A stretch of DNA of 64,000 nt from contig CAYUZB010000009.1 of NCBI GenBank assembly GCA_964449565.1, forward strand, positions 4,262 to 68,261, in the 5' to 3' direction. Source of the DNA: Granulosicoccus sp964449565. Lineage in GTDB: Bacteria; Pseudomonadota; Gammaproteobacteria; Granulosicoccales; Granulosicoccaceae. The position numbers and the translations under genes were made by a program. Numbering within the stretch: the stretch's first letter is position 1; each line of letters opens with the position of its first letter. Below are positions 1-7,817 of this stretch, in pieces. The notes beneath the pieces are model-generated. The model was not told the DNA's origin, did no database searches, and was given only the letters and a program-made list of their open reading frames with translations.

Positions 1-69
1 TAAAAACCAGTCGAAAGCGTAAATGACTAGGGCCTTGGACAGGGCTCTCATTGTTACGGCAAAGCAGTC

Positions 70-103
70 AGTTGTTCAACTATTGATCATTGAGTTGTTG
101 AAC
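70..103. other. Dyad and near-direct repeat downstream of thiE
   Basis: AGTTGTTCAAC (70-80) and AGTTGTTGAAC (93-103) form a near-perfect direct repeat. Together with the central TGATCA they also make an imperfect dyad (CAACT...AGTTG). It lies about 70 bp beyond the thiE stop on the transcribed (minus) strand, so it could be a weak terminator or processing hairpin of the thi operon, but no U-tract follows. The rest of 1-171 shows no gene. Confidence 0.25.
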
Positions 104-171
104 GCTGAAACTAGCTGATCGCAATTTCACACTTCAATAAATTCGCATATCCCAAGTGCCAATGCGCTCAA

Positions 172-783
172 TTAAATCGCGCTGGTCAACGAAAGCCATT
201 GTTTGACACGCTCGACTGGGTCATTATGCAGCGCGACATCTGTCACTACGCAGACACTGTCTGCCCCATGCTCGTAAGCCGCCATAGCGCGGTCGGGTGT
301 GAAGCCACCGATGGCGACCAATGGCGTTGAACCAATGGCACTTTTCCAACGTGCCAGTTTTTCAAGTCCTTGCGGGCGCCAGGGCATTTTTTTGAGCAAA
401 GTGGCGTAGATGGGACCCAGAGCAATGTAGTCAGGCTTTAGTGCCAAGGCGCGAGCCAGTTCGGCTTTATCATGGGTGCTCAAGCCGTATTTTATCCCTC
501 GTTGTTTTATCTGTTCAATATCGGCTGTGTCAAGATCCTCCTGCCCTAGATGGACTGCATCACAACCTTCATCAATAGCAATTTGCCAGTAGTCATTAAT
601 GATCAATTGGCAGTCAAATTGATCACATAATCTTTTAGCAAACTGAATTTCAGATCTGATACTGGCTTCTTGTTCAGCGGTACTGCAGTCCTTTATTCGC
701 AGCTGTACAGTGCCTAAACCTTCGTCAAGGAATGCTTGCAGATGTTGGGTGGAATCTACTATGAGATAAAAACGATCGAGCAT
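172..783 (-). CDS. thiE: Thiamine phosphate synthase ThiE
   Basis: Couples HMP-pyrophosphate with thiazole phosphate carboxylate to give thiamin monophosphate in the cytoplasm. The 203-residue length is normal for the TIM-barrel family. Visible motifs are QLRIKD (27-32), the ND pair at 63-64, HLGQED (78-83), GLSTHD (100-105), the pyrophosphate-site segment GPIYAT (123-128) followed by KKMPWRPQGL, and the GG phosphate loop at 159-160. It is the last gene of the thi operon; its ATG overlaps the thiG stop by one base, which implies translational coupling. Regulation is expected through the TPP riboswitch ahead of thiD. Nothing looks broken. Confidence 0.95.
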   Translation of the reverse strand: MLDRFYLIVDSTQHLQAFLDEGLGTVQLRIKDCSTAEQEASIRSEIQFAKRLCDQFDCQLIINDYWQIAIDEGCDAVHLGQEDLDTADIEQIKQRGIKYGLSTHDKAELARALALKPDYIALGPIYATLLKKMPWRPQGLEKLARWKSAIGSTPLVAIGGFTPDRAMAAYEHGADSVCVVTDVALHNDPVERVKQWLSLTSAI

Positions 784-1562
784 TAGCTGTTCCAGAAGGG
801 TGTGCCAAGTACAGGTGTGGACGGCGTAGCCATGTCACGAGCTGGAATAGCTTTAGCGCGTGAAGCTTGGAACCCAGATTCAATAGCAAGTGCCATGGCG
901 CTTGCCATGGCGACGGGGTCGCCAGCCTTTGCAACCGCTGTATTGAGCAATACTGCATCGTAGCCCATCTCCATTGCCTGACAGGCATGGGAGGGCAAGC
1001 CTATCCCTGCATCTATGATTAAAGGAACATCAGGGAAGTGAGCACGTAGCGACCGTAGGGCGTAAGGATTATTGAGCCCGCGTCCGCTACCAATCGGCGC
1101 ACCCCAAGGCATGAGTAGTTTACAGCCGGCAGTTATCAGTTTGTCGGCAACAATCAGATCATCGGTGGTATACGGAAAAACCTGAAAACCGTCAGCCACG
1201 AGAATTTTCGCGGCTTCTACCAGACCATACACATCTGGCTGAAGTGTATCGTCCTCCCCGATCACTTCGAGTTTTATCCAGGGAGTATCGAATAGCTCGC
1301 GCGCCATATAGGCAGTATTGACGGCTTCCTTGACCGATCTGCAACCGGCCGTGTTTGGTAATACATGAGCGTCGGTGGTTTTGATCAACGACCAGAATGC
1401 TTGCCCTGACTTATCAGTACTTGATTCGCGGCGTAACGATACCGTCACAATGTTGGTCTTGGAAGCTTTAATCGCATCCAACATGATTTGTGGTGATGGA
1501 TACAACGCAGTTCCCAGTAACAATCTAGAGCTGATCGTTGTGTCATATAGAGTCAGGCTCAT
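783..1562 (-). CDS. thiG: Thiazole synthase ThiG
   Basis: Forms the thiazole ring of thiamin from deoxyxylulose 5-phosphate, ThiS thiocarboxylate and dehydroglycine. The 259-residue TIM barrel carries the Schiff-base lysine in WIKLEVIGEDD (Lys97), the NTAGCR segment near 70-75, the PWGAPIGSGRGL phosphate region and the VPLIIDAGIGLPSHA strand typical of the family. It lies 3 bp after thiS and touches thiE. Dehydroglycine should come from the oxidase ThiO encoded two genes upstream; no thiH is seen, which fits an aerobic route. The family assignment is secure. Confidence 0.96.
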   Translation of the reverse strand: MSLTLYDTTISSRLLLGTALYPSPQIMLDAIKASKTNIVTVSLRRESSTDKSGQAFWSLIKTTDAHVLPNTAGCRSVKEAVNTAYMARELFDTPWIKLEVIGEDDTLQPDVYGLVEAAKILVADGFQVFPYTTDDLIVADKLITAGCKLLMPWGAPIGSGRGLNNPYALRSLRAHFPDVPLIIDAGIGLPSHACQAMEMGYDAVLLNTAVAKAGDPVAMASAMALAIESGFQASRAKAIPARDMATPSTPVLGTPFWNS

Positions 1563-1565
1563 GTT

Positions 1566-1763
1566 CTAGCCTCCTGCCATTGGTGCAATGACGTCAATCG
1601 CATCATCACTCGACAACAAGTACTTTTCCCGCTCTGAAGCCGGCACGAATATACCGTTAACAGCGGTCGCTACCTGATCCGGTTCGTGCCCCAGAAAGCT
1701 CAATAACTCTGAAAGCGTGCTGCACGAAACATCGCAGCTTTCACCGTTAATCTTCATTTTCAT
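1566..1763 (-). CDS. thiS: Sulfur carrier protein ThiS
   Basis: Small ubiquitin-fold sulfur carrier of 65 residues ending in the diagnostic Gly-Gly tail (IAPMAGG). The tail is adenylated by ThiF and then thiocarboxylated to give sulfur to ThiG; no thiF is present in the window, so the activating enzyme must be elsewhere or be a MoeB-type substitute. The gene starts inside the end of thiO (17 bp overlap) and stops 3 bp before thiG, consistent with coupled translation in the thi operon. Confidence 0.95.
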   Translation of the reverse strand: MKMKINGESCDVSCSTLSELLSFLGHEPDQVATAVNGIFVPASEREKYLLSSDDAIDVIAPMAGG

Positions 1764-2781
1764 CGGTCACCTTGGTATCAACTCGCTTATTCAGTGCCAG
1801 GTCTACAGCTCGACGAGCCATTGCAGGCGCACATAGAAAGCCGTGTCTGAAAAGCCCGTTAATAAAAAGAGTTTTTCCTCGTCGACGCAAACGAGGTAAA
1901 TTGTCATTGAAGGCTGGCCTGGCATCACACCCCATCTCCAGAACGGACGCCTGCGCAAAAGCAGGGTGCAGGGCATAGGCCGCTGACAAGAGTTCCATTA
2001 GCGAACGAGCGGTAATGCTGCTCTTGTCATCGCTTTCGATCATCGTGGCACCGATCATAAACACGTGATCTTCGCGCGGTACGATATATAGTGGGTAACG
2101 TGGATGCAATAGGCGAATAGGCCGGCTCAAGTGCAGTTCGGGTAATTGCAACAACAGCATCTCACCTTTCACACCGCGAAGATCACTCAACACATCACGC
2201 GCAGCCAAACCTCTACAATCTATCCGCCAATGAGCCTCACTATCACTACTCATACTGGAATCGGTAACAGGTGTAGAGTAATGAACGGATACATTGGGGT
2301 GCGCCACCAATGAGGAACTCAATGCTTGCAGAGTGCGTCGCGGATCGAGGTGGCATTCCTGTTCGAAAAACAGTGCACGTGAAAATCGGTTTTCAAGATC
2401 TGGTTCCAATTGCGCCAATTGTTGCGTATCGAGCGAGACCGATCCGGCCGTTTTAGACGCAAAGAGTTCAAGATCCGGCAAATCTCGAGTATTTGCTACC
2501 ACGAGAGAGCCCTTGCTCATCACATCAACGCCGTACTTTTTCCAGAAGCTGATACTTTCAGTGCCCAGAACACCAATAAGTGCTTCGGCGCTCTCCATTT
2601 CACATTCAGGTGCAAGCATACCGCCAGCCCACCATGAGCAACAATTCTCGTCGGGACCATCACTACTTGCATAGAGCGACACTTTGCAATCACGTTCGGC
2701 AAACAACTGAGCACAACACAGTCCAGCCACACCTGCACCGATAACCTCTACGTGAGTTTGATTCACGGCTCCGGCTCTCAA
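1747..2781 (-). CDS. thiO: Glycine oxidase ThiO (FAD-dependent)
   Basis: FAD-dependent amine oxidase that converts glycine to dehydroglycine (iminoacetate), the C2-N unit for the thiazole ring. The N-terminus has the Rossmann motif VIGAGVAGL (Gly15, Gly17, Gly20). The C-terminus has the family segment LFINGLFRHGFLCAPAMA, close to the NGxxRxGxxxAP signature of ThiO. At 344 residues it is normal length for this DadA/ThiO family. It sits 10 bp after the ABC-transporter binding-protein gene and overlaps thiS. A general D-amino-acid oxidase role is possible in isolation, but the operon context points to thiazole synthesis. Confidence 0.92.
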   Translation of the reverse strand: MRAGAVNQTHVEVIGAGVAGLCCAQLFAERDCKVSLYASSDGPDENCCSWWAGGMLAPECEMESAEALIGVLGTESISFWKKYGVDVMSKGSLVVANTRDLPDLELFASKTAGSVSLDTQQLAQLEPDLENRFSRALFFEQECHLDPRRTLQALSSSLVAHPNVSVHYSTPVTDSSMSSDSEAHWRIDCRGLAARDVLSDLRGVKGEMLLLQLPELHLSRPIRLLHPRYPLYIVPREDHVFMIGATMIESDDKSSITARSLMELLSAAYALHPAFAQASVLEMGCDARPAFNDNLPRLRRRGKTLFINGLFRHGFLCAPAMARRAVDLALNKRVDTKVTDENED

Positions 2782-2791
2782 GCTACAAGAT

Positions 2792-3727
2792 TCAATTTAC
2801 AACGGCCGTGTAGCTGTCAACAGCGGGAGTCGATTCAATCAGACCTTGTTGTAGCATGAAGTCTCCAAACGCCTTATATCTCTGCGTATCCACTGCCGCT
2901 GGGCGAAGGGCGAAACGTGGCAATGTATCTTTCCAGGCGCGACGATTCAGTTCATTGTCCAAAGCCTTTCGATTGCTATCACGAAACAGCTCCCAAGCTT
3001 CGTCAGGGTGATTAACAATAAAGGTTGTCGCTTGTTGAAGGGCATTGACAAACTTGCCCAAGGCCGGATTATCAAGCTTGTCGTTATTAGCAACCAGAAT
3101 CAGCTCGTCAAACAAGGGCACACCTTCCTCTTCAGGATAGAAGGCGGTTCCAGGGCGTCCCTCGATATCCATTTGGTTAAGTTCAAAGTTTCGGAAAGCA
3201 CCAATTACAGCATCGACTTGCCCCGTGATCAGCGAAGGTGATAATGAAAAATTAACGTTTACCAGCTCAACATCTTCTAGCGTGAGCCCATGAGTCTCAA
3301 GCATGGTCTTGAGTAAGGCATCCTCAAAACCGCCGACAGAGAATCCCACTTTCTTGCCTTTTAGATCGCTGATGCTCTTGATCGGACCTTCTTTAAGCAC
3401 AACGAGAGAATTAAGTGGCGTCGAAACCAACGTGCCGATCCTTGTTAAAGGTAATCCTTGGTCGACTTGAACGTGTAGCTGTGGTTGGTAGCTTATAGCG
3501 ATATCAGCTTTGTTTGCAGCTACCAGCTTCGGTGGCAGGCTTGGATCAGCTGGCTCAATGAGTTCTACTTCCAGCCCGGCTTGCGTGAAATATCCTTTTT
3601 GATCTGCGATGATCAATTGAGCATGATCGGGATTTATAAACCAATCCAGCAATACGACTAATTTGTCAGCAGCATTAGCACTCGTCGCGGTAACTGATAA
3701 TAAAAATACTAACAACAGGTTTTTCAT
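2792..3727 (-). CDS. ABC transporter substrate-binding protein, ThiY-like (NMT1/THI5 family)
   Basis: Periplasmic binding protein of 311 residues with a clear signal peptide (cleavage probably after SANA, about residue 19). The NMT1/THI5 fold is suggested by VLLDWFINPDHAQLIIADQKGYF at the start of the mature part and by the IKSISDLKGKKVGFSVGG segment. Known relatives such as ThiY bind pyrimidine precursors of thiamin (formylaminopyrimidine or HMP). Placement between thiO and the permease, under a TPP riboswitch, supports uptake of a thiamin pyrimidine. Its start overlaps the permease stop by 4 bp (ATGA). The exact ligand cannot be read from sequence. Confidence 0.88.
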   Translation of the reverse strand: MKNLLLVFLLSVTATSANAADKLVVLLDWFINPDHAQLIIADQKGYFTQAGLEVELIEPADPSLPPKLVAANKADIAISYQPQLHVQVDQGLPLTRIGTLVSTPLNSLVVLKEGPIKSISDLKGKKVGFSVGGFEDALLKTMLETHGLTLEDVELVNVNFSLSPSLITGQVDAVIGAFRNFELNQMDIEGRPGTAFYPEEEGVPLFDELILVANNDKLDNPALGKFVNALQQATTFIVNHPDEAWELFRDSNRKALDNELNRRAWKDTLPRFALRPAAVDTQRYKAFGDFMLQQGLIESTPAVDSYTAVVN

Positions 3728-4539
3728 GATTTTGAAGGTTCTTTGGATAGTGAATGAAAACTTGAATCAGTGCTCCAGTACAAACAGCGGTCGAGCAATG
3801 TATTGACAAGAAAATAAAGAGAGACGGCGATGAGGCATAAACACAGCAGAGCACCAAACATCAGATCGGTTTGCATGCGCCCATTGGCATTGAGCATCAG
3901 ATAGCCCAGACCTTGGCTGGAGCCGACCCACTCCCCAACGACTGCCCCTATCGGAGCGATGGACGTGGCAACTCTTACACCGGAGGCGATCGATGGCAGA
4001 GCTGCCGGCAGCCTGATGTGGAGCAGCGCGGACCATGAAGTAGCGCCTAAAGTACTGGCAAGATCTATCATGGAGCGGCTTGTGTGTCGCAGGCCGTCAA
4101 ATGTTGCAGCAACCACTGGAAAATATATGATTAATGTTGCCATGACAATTTTTGAGGCCATGCCATAGCCGAACCACAAGGTTAACAAAGGCGCTAATGC
4201 GAATACAGGCAGTGATTGACTAATTACCATCAAAGGCAAAGCCCATCGCCTGGAACTTTTAAAAACAGTGAGTGTAATGGCGCTGATAATACCGAGCGTT
4301 ATACCTATAAACAGGCCTGCGATAATCTCGAATAGAGTTATCGCACTATGTGCCAACAATGTATCGTATTGATCTATTGAGGTAGCAATTACGACAAGCG
4401 GAGCTGGAAATATGAACGCCGGGACTTCCGTTATGACGACCAGAATATGCCAGCAAAATATGATGAGTGATGCGCTGATGAGTATTCTTGCAACTTTGAC
4501 AAGTACACCGTTCATAGTGTTATTGATAACTTCAGGCAT
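3724..4539 (-). CDS. ABC transporter permease, ThiX-like
   Basis: Inner-membrane permease of 271 residues with about six hydrophobic spans and the EAA-type cytoplasmic loop LASTLGATSWSALLHIRLPAAL, where the ATPase docks. It belongs to the SsuC/TauC/ThiX family. It overlaps the ATPase gene by 8 bp and the binding-protein gene by 4 bp, so the three importer genes are translated together. By context it imports a thiamin pyrimidine precursor into the cytoplasm, where ThiD phosphorylates it. Confidence 0.9.
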   Translation of the reverse strand: MPEVINNTMNGVLVKVARILISASLIIFCWHILVVITEVPAFIFPAPLVVIATSIDQYDTLLAHSAITLFEIIAGLFIGITLGIISAITLTVFKSSRRWALPLMVISQSLPVFALAPLLTLWFGYGMASKIVMATLIIYFPVVAATFDGLRHTSRSMIDLASTLGATSWSALLHIRLPAALPSIASGVRVATSIAPIGAVVGEWVGSSQGLGYLMLNANGRMQTDLMFGALLCLCLIAVSLYFLVNTLLDRCLYWSTDSSFHSLSKEPSKS

Positions 4540-5293
4540 GCGCCACCTGTTTCAGGAGTCGCCAGAGTTGCGGGATGCCCGCCATAACCACAGGGTCGTC
4601 AACAGAGCGCGCCGGTATACCCGTTAATTCAAGTTGCGTAGTTTCAGATTTCTGATCAGCCTCCAATGGCCGCAAGACATGAACGTAGTGGCACAAGCGC
4701 AATGCCTCACTGGGATCATGCGTTACCAATACGACGGTTTTACCACCAAGCAGATCATATGAGAGTGATTGCAGCTCATCACGCGTGATGGCATCGAGTC
4801 CGGAGAAAGGCTCATCCATCAGTACCAGTTTACGATTCTCGAATAGCGTTCGGGCCAGAGCGATCCGTTGCCGCATCCCGCCCGATAGCGCATTCGGCAA
4901 AGCTGTAGCCCAATCTTGAAGGTTCACCTGCTCGAGTAAGTGAATGGCTTTGGCGCGAGAGTCGTTGTCTACACCCCCTCGTAGTCTTGCTCCCAACTGC
5001 ACATTGTCCAGGGCGTTAAGCCACGGTAGCAACCCATCCTCTTGGGACATATACGCAATCTGTCGAGACAGATCTTTAGCACCTCCGGTTTCAATTTGAC
5101 CTGAATCTGGCTTCTCCAGCGTCGCCAGCAAACGCAGCAGGCTGGTCTTTCCCACGCCACTGCGGCCTACAACGGCATGCCATAGACCGCATCGCAGCGT
5201 CAGATTCAGCCCGTCGAATACTCGATGTCCGGATCTGCTCAGACTGACTTCATTGAACACAATGGCGTTATCGCGAGTCACTTGTTTAGCCAT
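4532..5293 (-). CDS. ABC transporter ATP-binding protein, ThiZ-like
   Basis: Cytoplasmic ATPase of the putative pyrimidine importer, 253 residues. Walker A is GRSGVGKT (43-50), the signature is LSGGM (136-140) followed by RQR, Walker B is LVLMDEP (156-162) with the D-loop SGLDA just after, and the switch histidine is His192. It belongs to the nitrate/sulfonate/taurine/ThiZ group. It overlaps thiD by 16 bp and the permease by 8 bp. Specificity for a thiamin precursor rests on operon position. Confidence 0.92.
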   Translation of the reverse strand: MAKQVTRDNAIVFNEVSLSRSGHRVFDGLNLTLRCGLWHAVVGRSGVGKTSLLRLLATLEKPDSGQIETGGAKDLSRQIAYMSQEDGLLPWLNALDNVQLGARLRGGVDNDSRAKAIHLLEQVNLQDWATALPNALSGGMRQRIALARTLFENRKLVLMDEPFSGLDAITRDELQSLSYDLLGGKTVVLVTHDPSEALRLCHYVHVLRPLEADQKSETTQLELTGIPARSVDDPVVMAGIPQLWRLLKQVAHA

Positions 5294-6129
5294 TGGGCAT
5301 GGAAATGATGTACCGGACCATGACCGTTGCCGATGCTTAGCTGGTCCGCGGCGACGATTGCCTGGTGTACATAGCTGGTTGCGTTGGCGACAGAATCTGG
5401 CAGGTTAAAACCTTTGGCTAAGCCTGCAGCAATTGCCGAAGACAAGGTGCAGCCGGTACCGTGAGTGTTTTTCGTATCGATTCGCGTGAACTCGAATGAA
5501 TTGATTGCACCTTCATGCACTAATACATCAGAGCTGTTTCTAGATTCGAGATGTCCGCCCTTTAGCAGTACGGATCCCCCCGTCATAGTGCTGAGCTGTC
5601 TGGCGTGTTTTTCAATGTCTGCAATGAGTTGAGCTTCATTTAAATCAAGAAGAATGGCCGCTTCTGGAATATTGGGCGTCAACAGGGTTGCCAAAGGGCA
5701 AAGTATGTCTCGAAGTGCTGATAAGGCATCATCACTAAGTAACTTGTCACCACTTTTCGCGACCATAACAGGGTCCAAAACGATAGGTATGGCCGGGTAT
5801 TCTCGAAGTGCAGTTGCGACAGCTTCGATGACAGGTGAATTTGATAACATGCCGATTTTTATCGCGCATATATCAAGATCATTCAGGACAGTATGAATCT
5901 GATCGATGACGAACTGAGGTGGTACATCGTGGATTCCACTAACAGTTTGCGTGTTCTGAGCCGTTAGAGCGGTAATAACGCTGGCACCGTAGACATCGAG
6001 TGCGCTGAAGGTTTTTATATCGGCCTGAATGCCAGCACCGCCGCAAGAATCGGAACCAGCGATGGTCAGAGCAATAGGGGTTCTATCAGGGTTTGCCAGC
6101 TTGCCGGCAGATCGCGCATCCTCGTTCAT
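5278..6129 (-). CDS. thiD: Hydroxymethylpyrimidine (phospho)kinase ThiD
   Basis: Phosphorylates HMP to HMP-P and then HMP-PP, the pyrimidine substrate of ThiE. The 283-residue ribokinase-like protein has the substrate-binding N-terminal segment IAGSDSCGGAGIQADIKTF (from residue 23), DPVMVAKSGDKLL in the middle and the anion-hole motif NTHGTGCTLSSAIAAGLAKG near the C-terminus. First gene of the thi operon. A good ribosome site (GGAG, about 8 nt before the ATG) supports the start at 6129; the first 16 or so residues are a non-conserved extension. Directly controlled by the TPP riboswitch about 70 nt upstream. Confidence 0.95.
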   Translation of the reverse strand: MNEDARSAGKLANPDRTPIALTIAGSDSCGGAGIQADIKTFSALDVYGASVITALTAQNTQTVSGIHDVPPQFVIDQIHTVLNDLDICAIKIGMLSNSPVIEAVATALREYPAIPIVLDPVMVAKSGDKLLSDDALSALRDILCPLATLLTPNIPEAAILLDLNEAQLIADIEKHARQLSTMTGGSVLLKGGHLESRNSSDVLVHEGAINSFEFTRIDTKNTHGTGCTLSSAIAAGLAKGFNLPDSVANATSYVHQAIVAADQLSIGNGHGPVHHFHAQWLNK

Positions 6130-6199
6130 CCTTTACTCCGTTGGATCTAACCGGATTCAAGGAATGCAAACAGGGCGTTATGGGGTGGATCCCGCCTGG

Positions 6200-6307
6200 C
6201 TTGATCCCTTCGTCGGCATTATCCGCATCAGGTTCATCGGGATCGCGCAAAATTTGCGACATCTCAGCATGCAACCAGTTCGGTTGCCAGCACCCCGTCA
6301 AGGATCG
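6200..6307 (-). promoter_or_regulatory. TPP (THI-box) riboswitch
   Basis: Read on the minus strand, the segment contains the THI-box in order: ACGGGGTGC, then a variable stem, then CTGAGA, then CCCGATGAACCTGATGCGGATAATGCCG and CGAAGGGATCA. P1 can form between GATCCTT (about 6300-6306) and AAGGGATC (about 6203-6210). It precedes thiD by about 70 nt and should repress the operon when TPP is plentiful. A second GATCC just downstream (in GGGATCC, about 6187-6192) could pair with the 3' strand of P1, a plausible switching element. No U-tract is evident before thiD, so control of translation is more likely than termination; that last point is inference. Confidence 0.93.
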
Positions 6308-6624
6308 GTACGATATCACATAGCTGGTCGAATCTCAGCGACTTCCTGACTGCAACCGAAGCAAAAGTACTGATTGTTTATCAGGCTGAGCTGGTGATAC
6401 CTTGCCCTGAGCAGAGGAAGCTACGACCCGAAAAACTCCCCGAAAAAAAGATCAGCTTGAAACTAGAGAGTATTTTTCGGCAATGGCAGGGATATAGTGC
6501 AGCGAGCGCGATAAACGTCTAGAACCTTGGATAGCAGGTTCTGCCCAGCGCTCTTTGAGAGCCTTGACTCAAAGTGCCTAGGCAGACGTCTAAATAGATA
6601 TAGGGTTTTAAATCGCTCTGCTTT

Positions 6625-6957
6625 CTAATCTTCGTTGTCAAGAGTATCGGTTTGAGCACAACGGAAACCAACAACGCAGGAGAAGACATCTTTTGTTCTC
6701 CAAGCGGAGACAACCGGCCGTTCAACAAAGGATGCGCAGCTTTTCTCTGATGCATGTACCAGGCTGCTCGCCCCTAAAAACCCGCGCAGAAACACTTGCC
6801 CTTGCTCGTCAGCGAGATCTTGAAGCTCTCGACATTGATAGTCTTTCGAATTGAGCGCAGTGCGTGAACCTCCAGTTTCGAAGACACACGCAGAACACAA
6901 CAGCAATGTCAAAACTGCTGTTACGGACACCTTGGCAGATCTGGGACTGATAAACAT
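6625..6957 (-). CDS. Small putative lipoprotein, possible SUMF1/FGE C-terminal fragment
   Basis: 110 residues with an N-terminal hydrophobic segment and a lipobox-like LLLCSAC (lipidated Cys24). Four more cysteines follow. The C-terminal VVGFRCAQ resembles the GFRCxR end of formylglycine-generating-enzyme (SUMF1) domains, and the RGFLGAS segment could match the RGGSW strand, so this may be a remnant of that fold, but the domain is far too short to be catalytic. It is separate from the thi operon. The region between it and the riboswitch (about 6360-6620) shows no gene. Function unknown. Confidence 0.5.
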   Translation of the reverse strand: MFISPRSAKVSVTAVLTLLLCSACVFETGGSRTALNSKDYQCRELQDLADEQGQVFLRGFLGASSLVHASEKSCASFVERPVVSAWRTKDVFSCVVGFRCAQTDTLDNED

Positions 6958-7161
6958 ATTCGTTCGTTCGCTAAAAATAACAAAAGTTCAGGTAAACCCG
7001 TACCGAAATGACCAATTTGCAACTTCGACTACAATTTTCGGCATCCCGTCAATTACTTCTACTACGGGCGACAGATCTCAATAGATTCTTCGCCAAAAAT
7101 TATAGACTCTAAATCGAAAAGTATTTCACATCAGCTGCTCTCTCTTGTAACGAAAAACTCT

Positions 7162-7791
7162 CTAGCGACTTTCGTCCACTATTTCTCGTTGCAGCACTAG
7201 ATCGTCATTCAAGGTCACCCGCCATGCCCAGAATGTTGAAGATCCAGACACGGTCGGCGCCATGTCAACGGATATCGGCAAGCCTCGTTCTCTTTTCGCA
7301 AACAATGCCACTTCGCTTGCCTGAATCCTGATACCTCGCCTACCAGTCGCATCAGTCAGCCACAGAAAGTGTTGCCCTTCAGATCCAGATTTGAGTTCAG
7401 ACAAGCCGGTAAATGTACCTCGTACTTCGACAGATTCAGCAAAGATTGGCGCGCCACTCGTCTGTTCAGATTCACCGCTGTAAAAAAAATACAGTCCTGT
7501 AAATAACATCAAGATCGGGAGTGCGGTAAGGATAGAGTGAATCGGATTCTTCTTGCCCGGCGTGTATTCACCCGGAGTTATCTCTTTTTCTGGAATATGA
7601 AAACGTTTCGACTTTGACGATCCAGATACGGACTTGAGCGTCTTTGCAGACGCGCCCTCAAGCTCTGAAGCTTGATTAAGCTTGGCTAGCGCGATCTGAT
7701 CTCTCTGGCGTGCATCGTCATTCAGCTTTGTGTGTCGACTAGCATTGCCATTGCTAGAGCCATCGCTGGTGCCAGAAGCGCGTTTACTCAA
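7162..7791 (-). CDS. Hypothetical single-span membrane protein
   Basis: 209 residues: a Ser/Asn/Lys-rich hydrophilic N-terminal half (about 1-85), one strongly hydrophobic segment (ILTALPILMLFTGLYFFYSG, about 87-106) and a C-terminal domain of about 100 residues that looks beta-rich (VRGTFTGLSELK, QHFLWLTDATGRRGIRI). Probably anchored in the inner membrane with the C-terminal part in the periplasm. It begins 26 bp after the glutamine-synthetase-like gene, so it may be co-transcribed with the oxygenase cluster. I recognise no family. Confidence 0.65.
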   Translation of the reverse strand: MSKRASGTSDGSSNGNASRHTKLNDDARQRDQIALAKLNQASELEGASAKTLKSVSGSSKSKRFHIPEKEITPGEYTPGKKNPIHSILTALPILMLFTGLYFFYSGESEQTSGAPIFAESVEVRGTFTGLSELKSGSEGQHFLWLTDATGRRGIRIQASEVALFAKRERGLPISVDMAPTVSGSSTFWAWRVTLNDDLVLQREIVDESR

Positions 7792-7817
7792 TGTTCATCA
7801 CCTATATACGCACTTGT

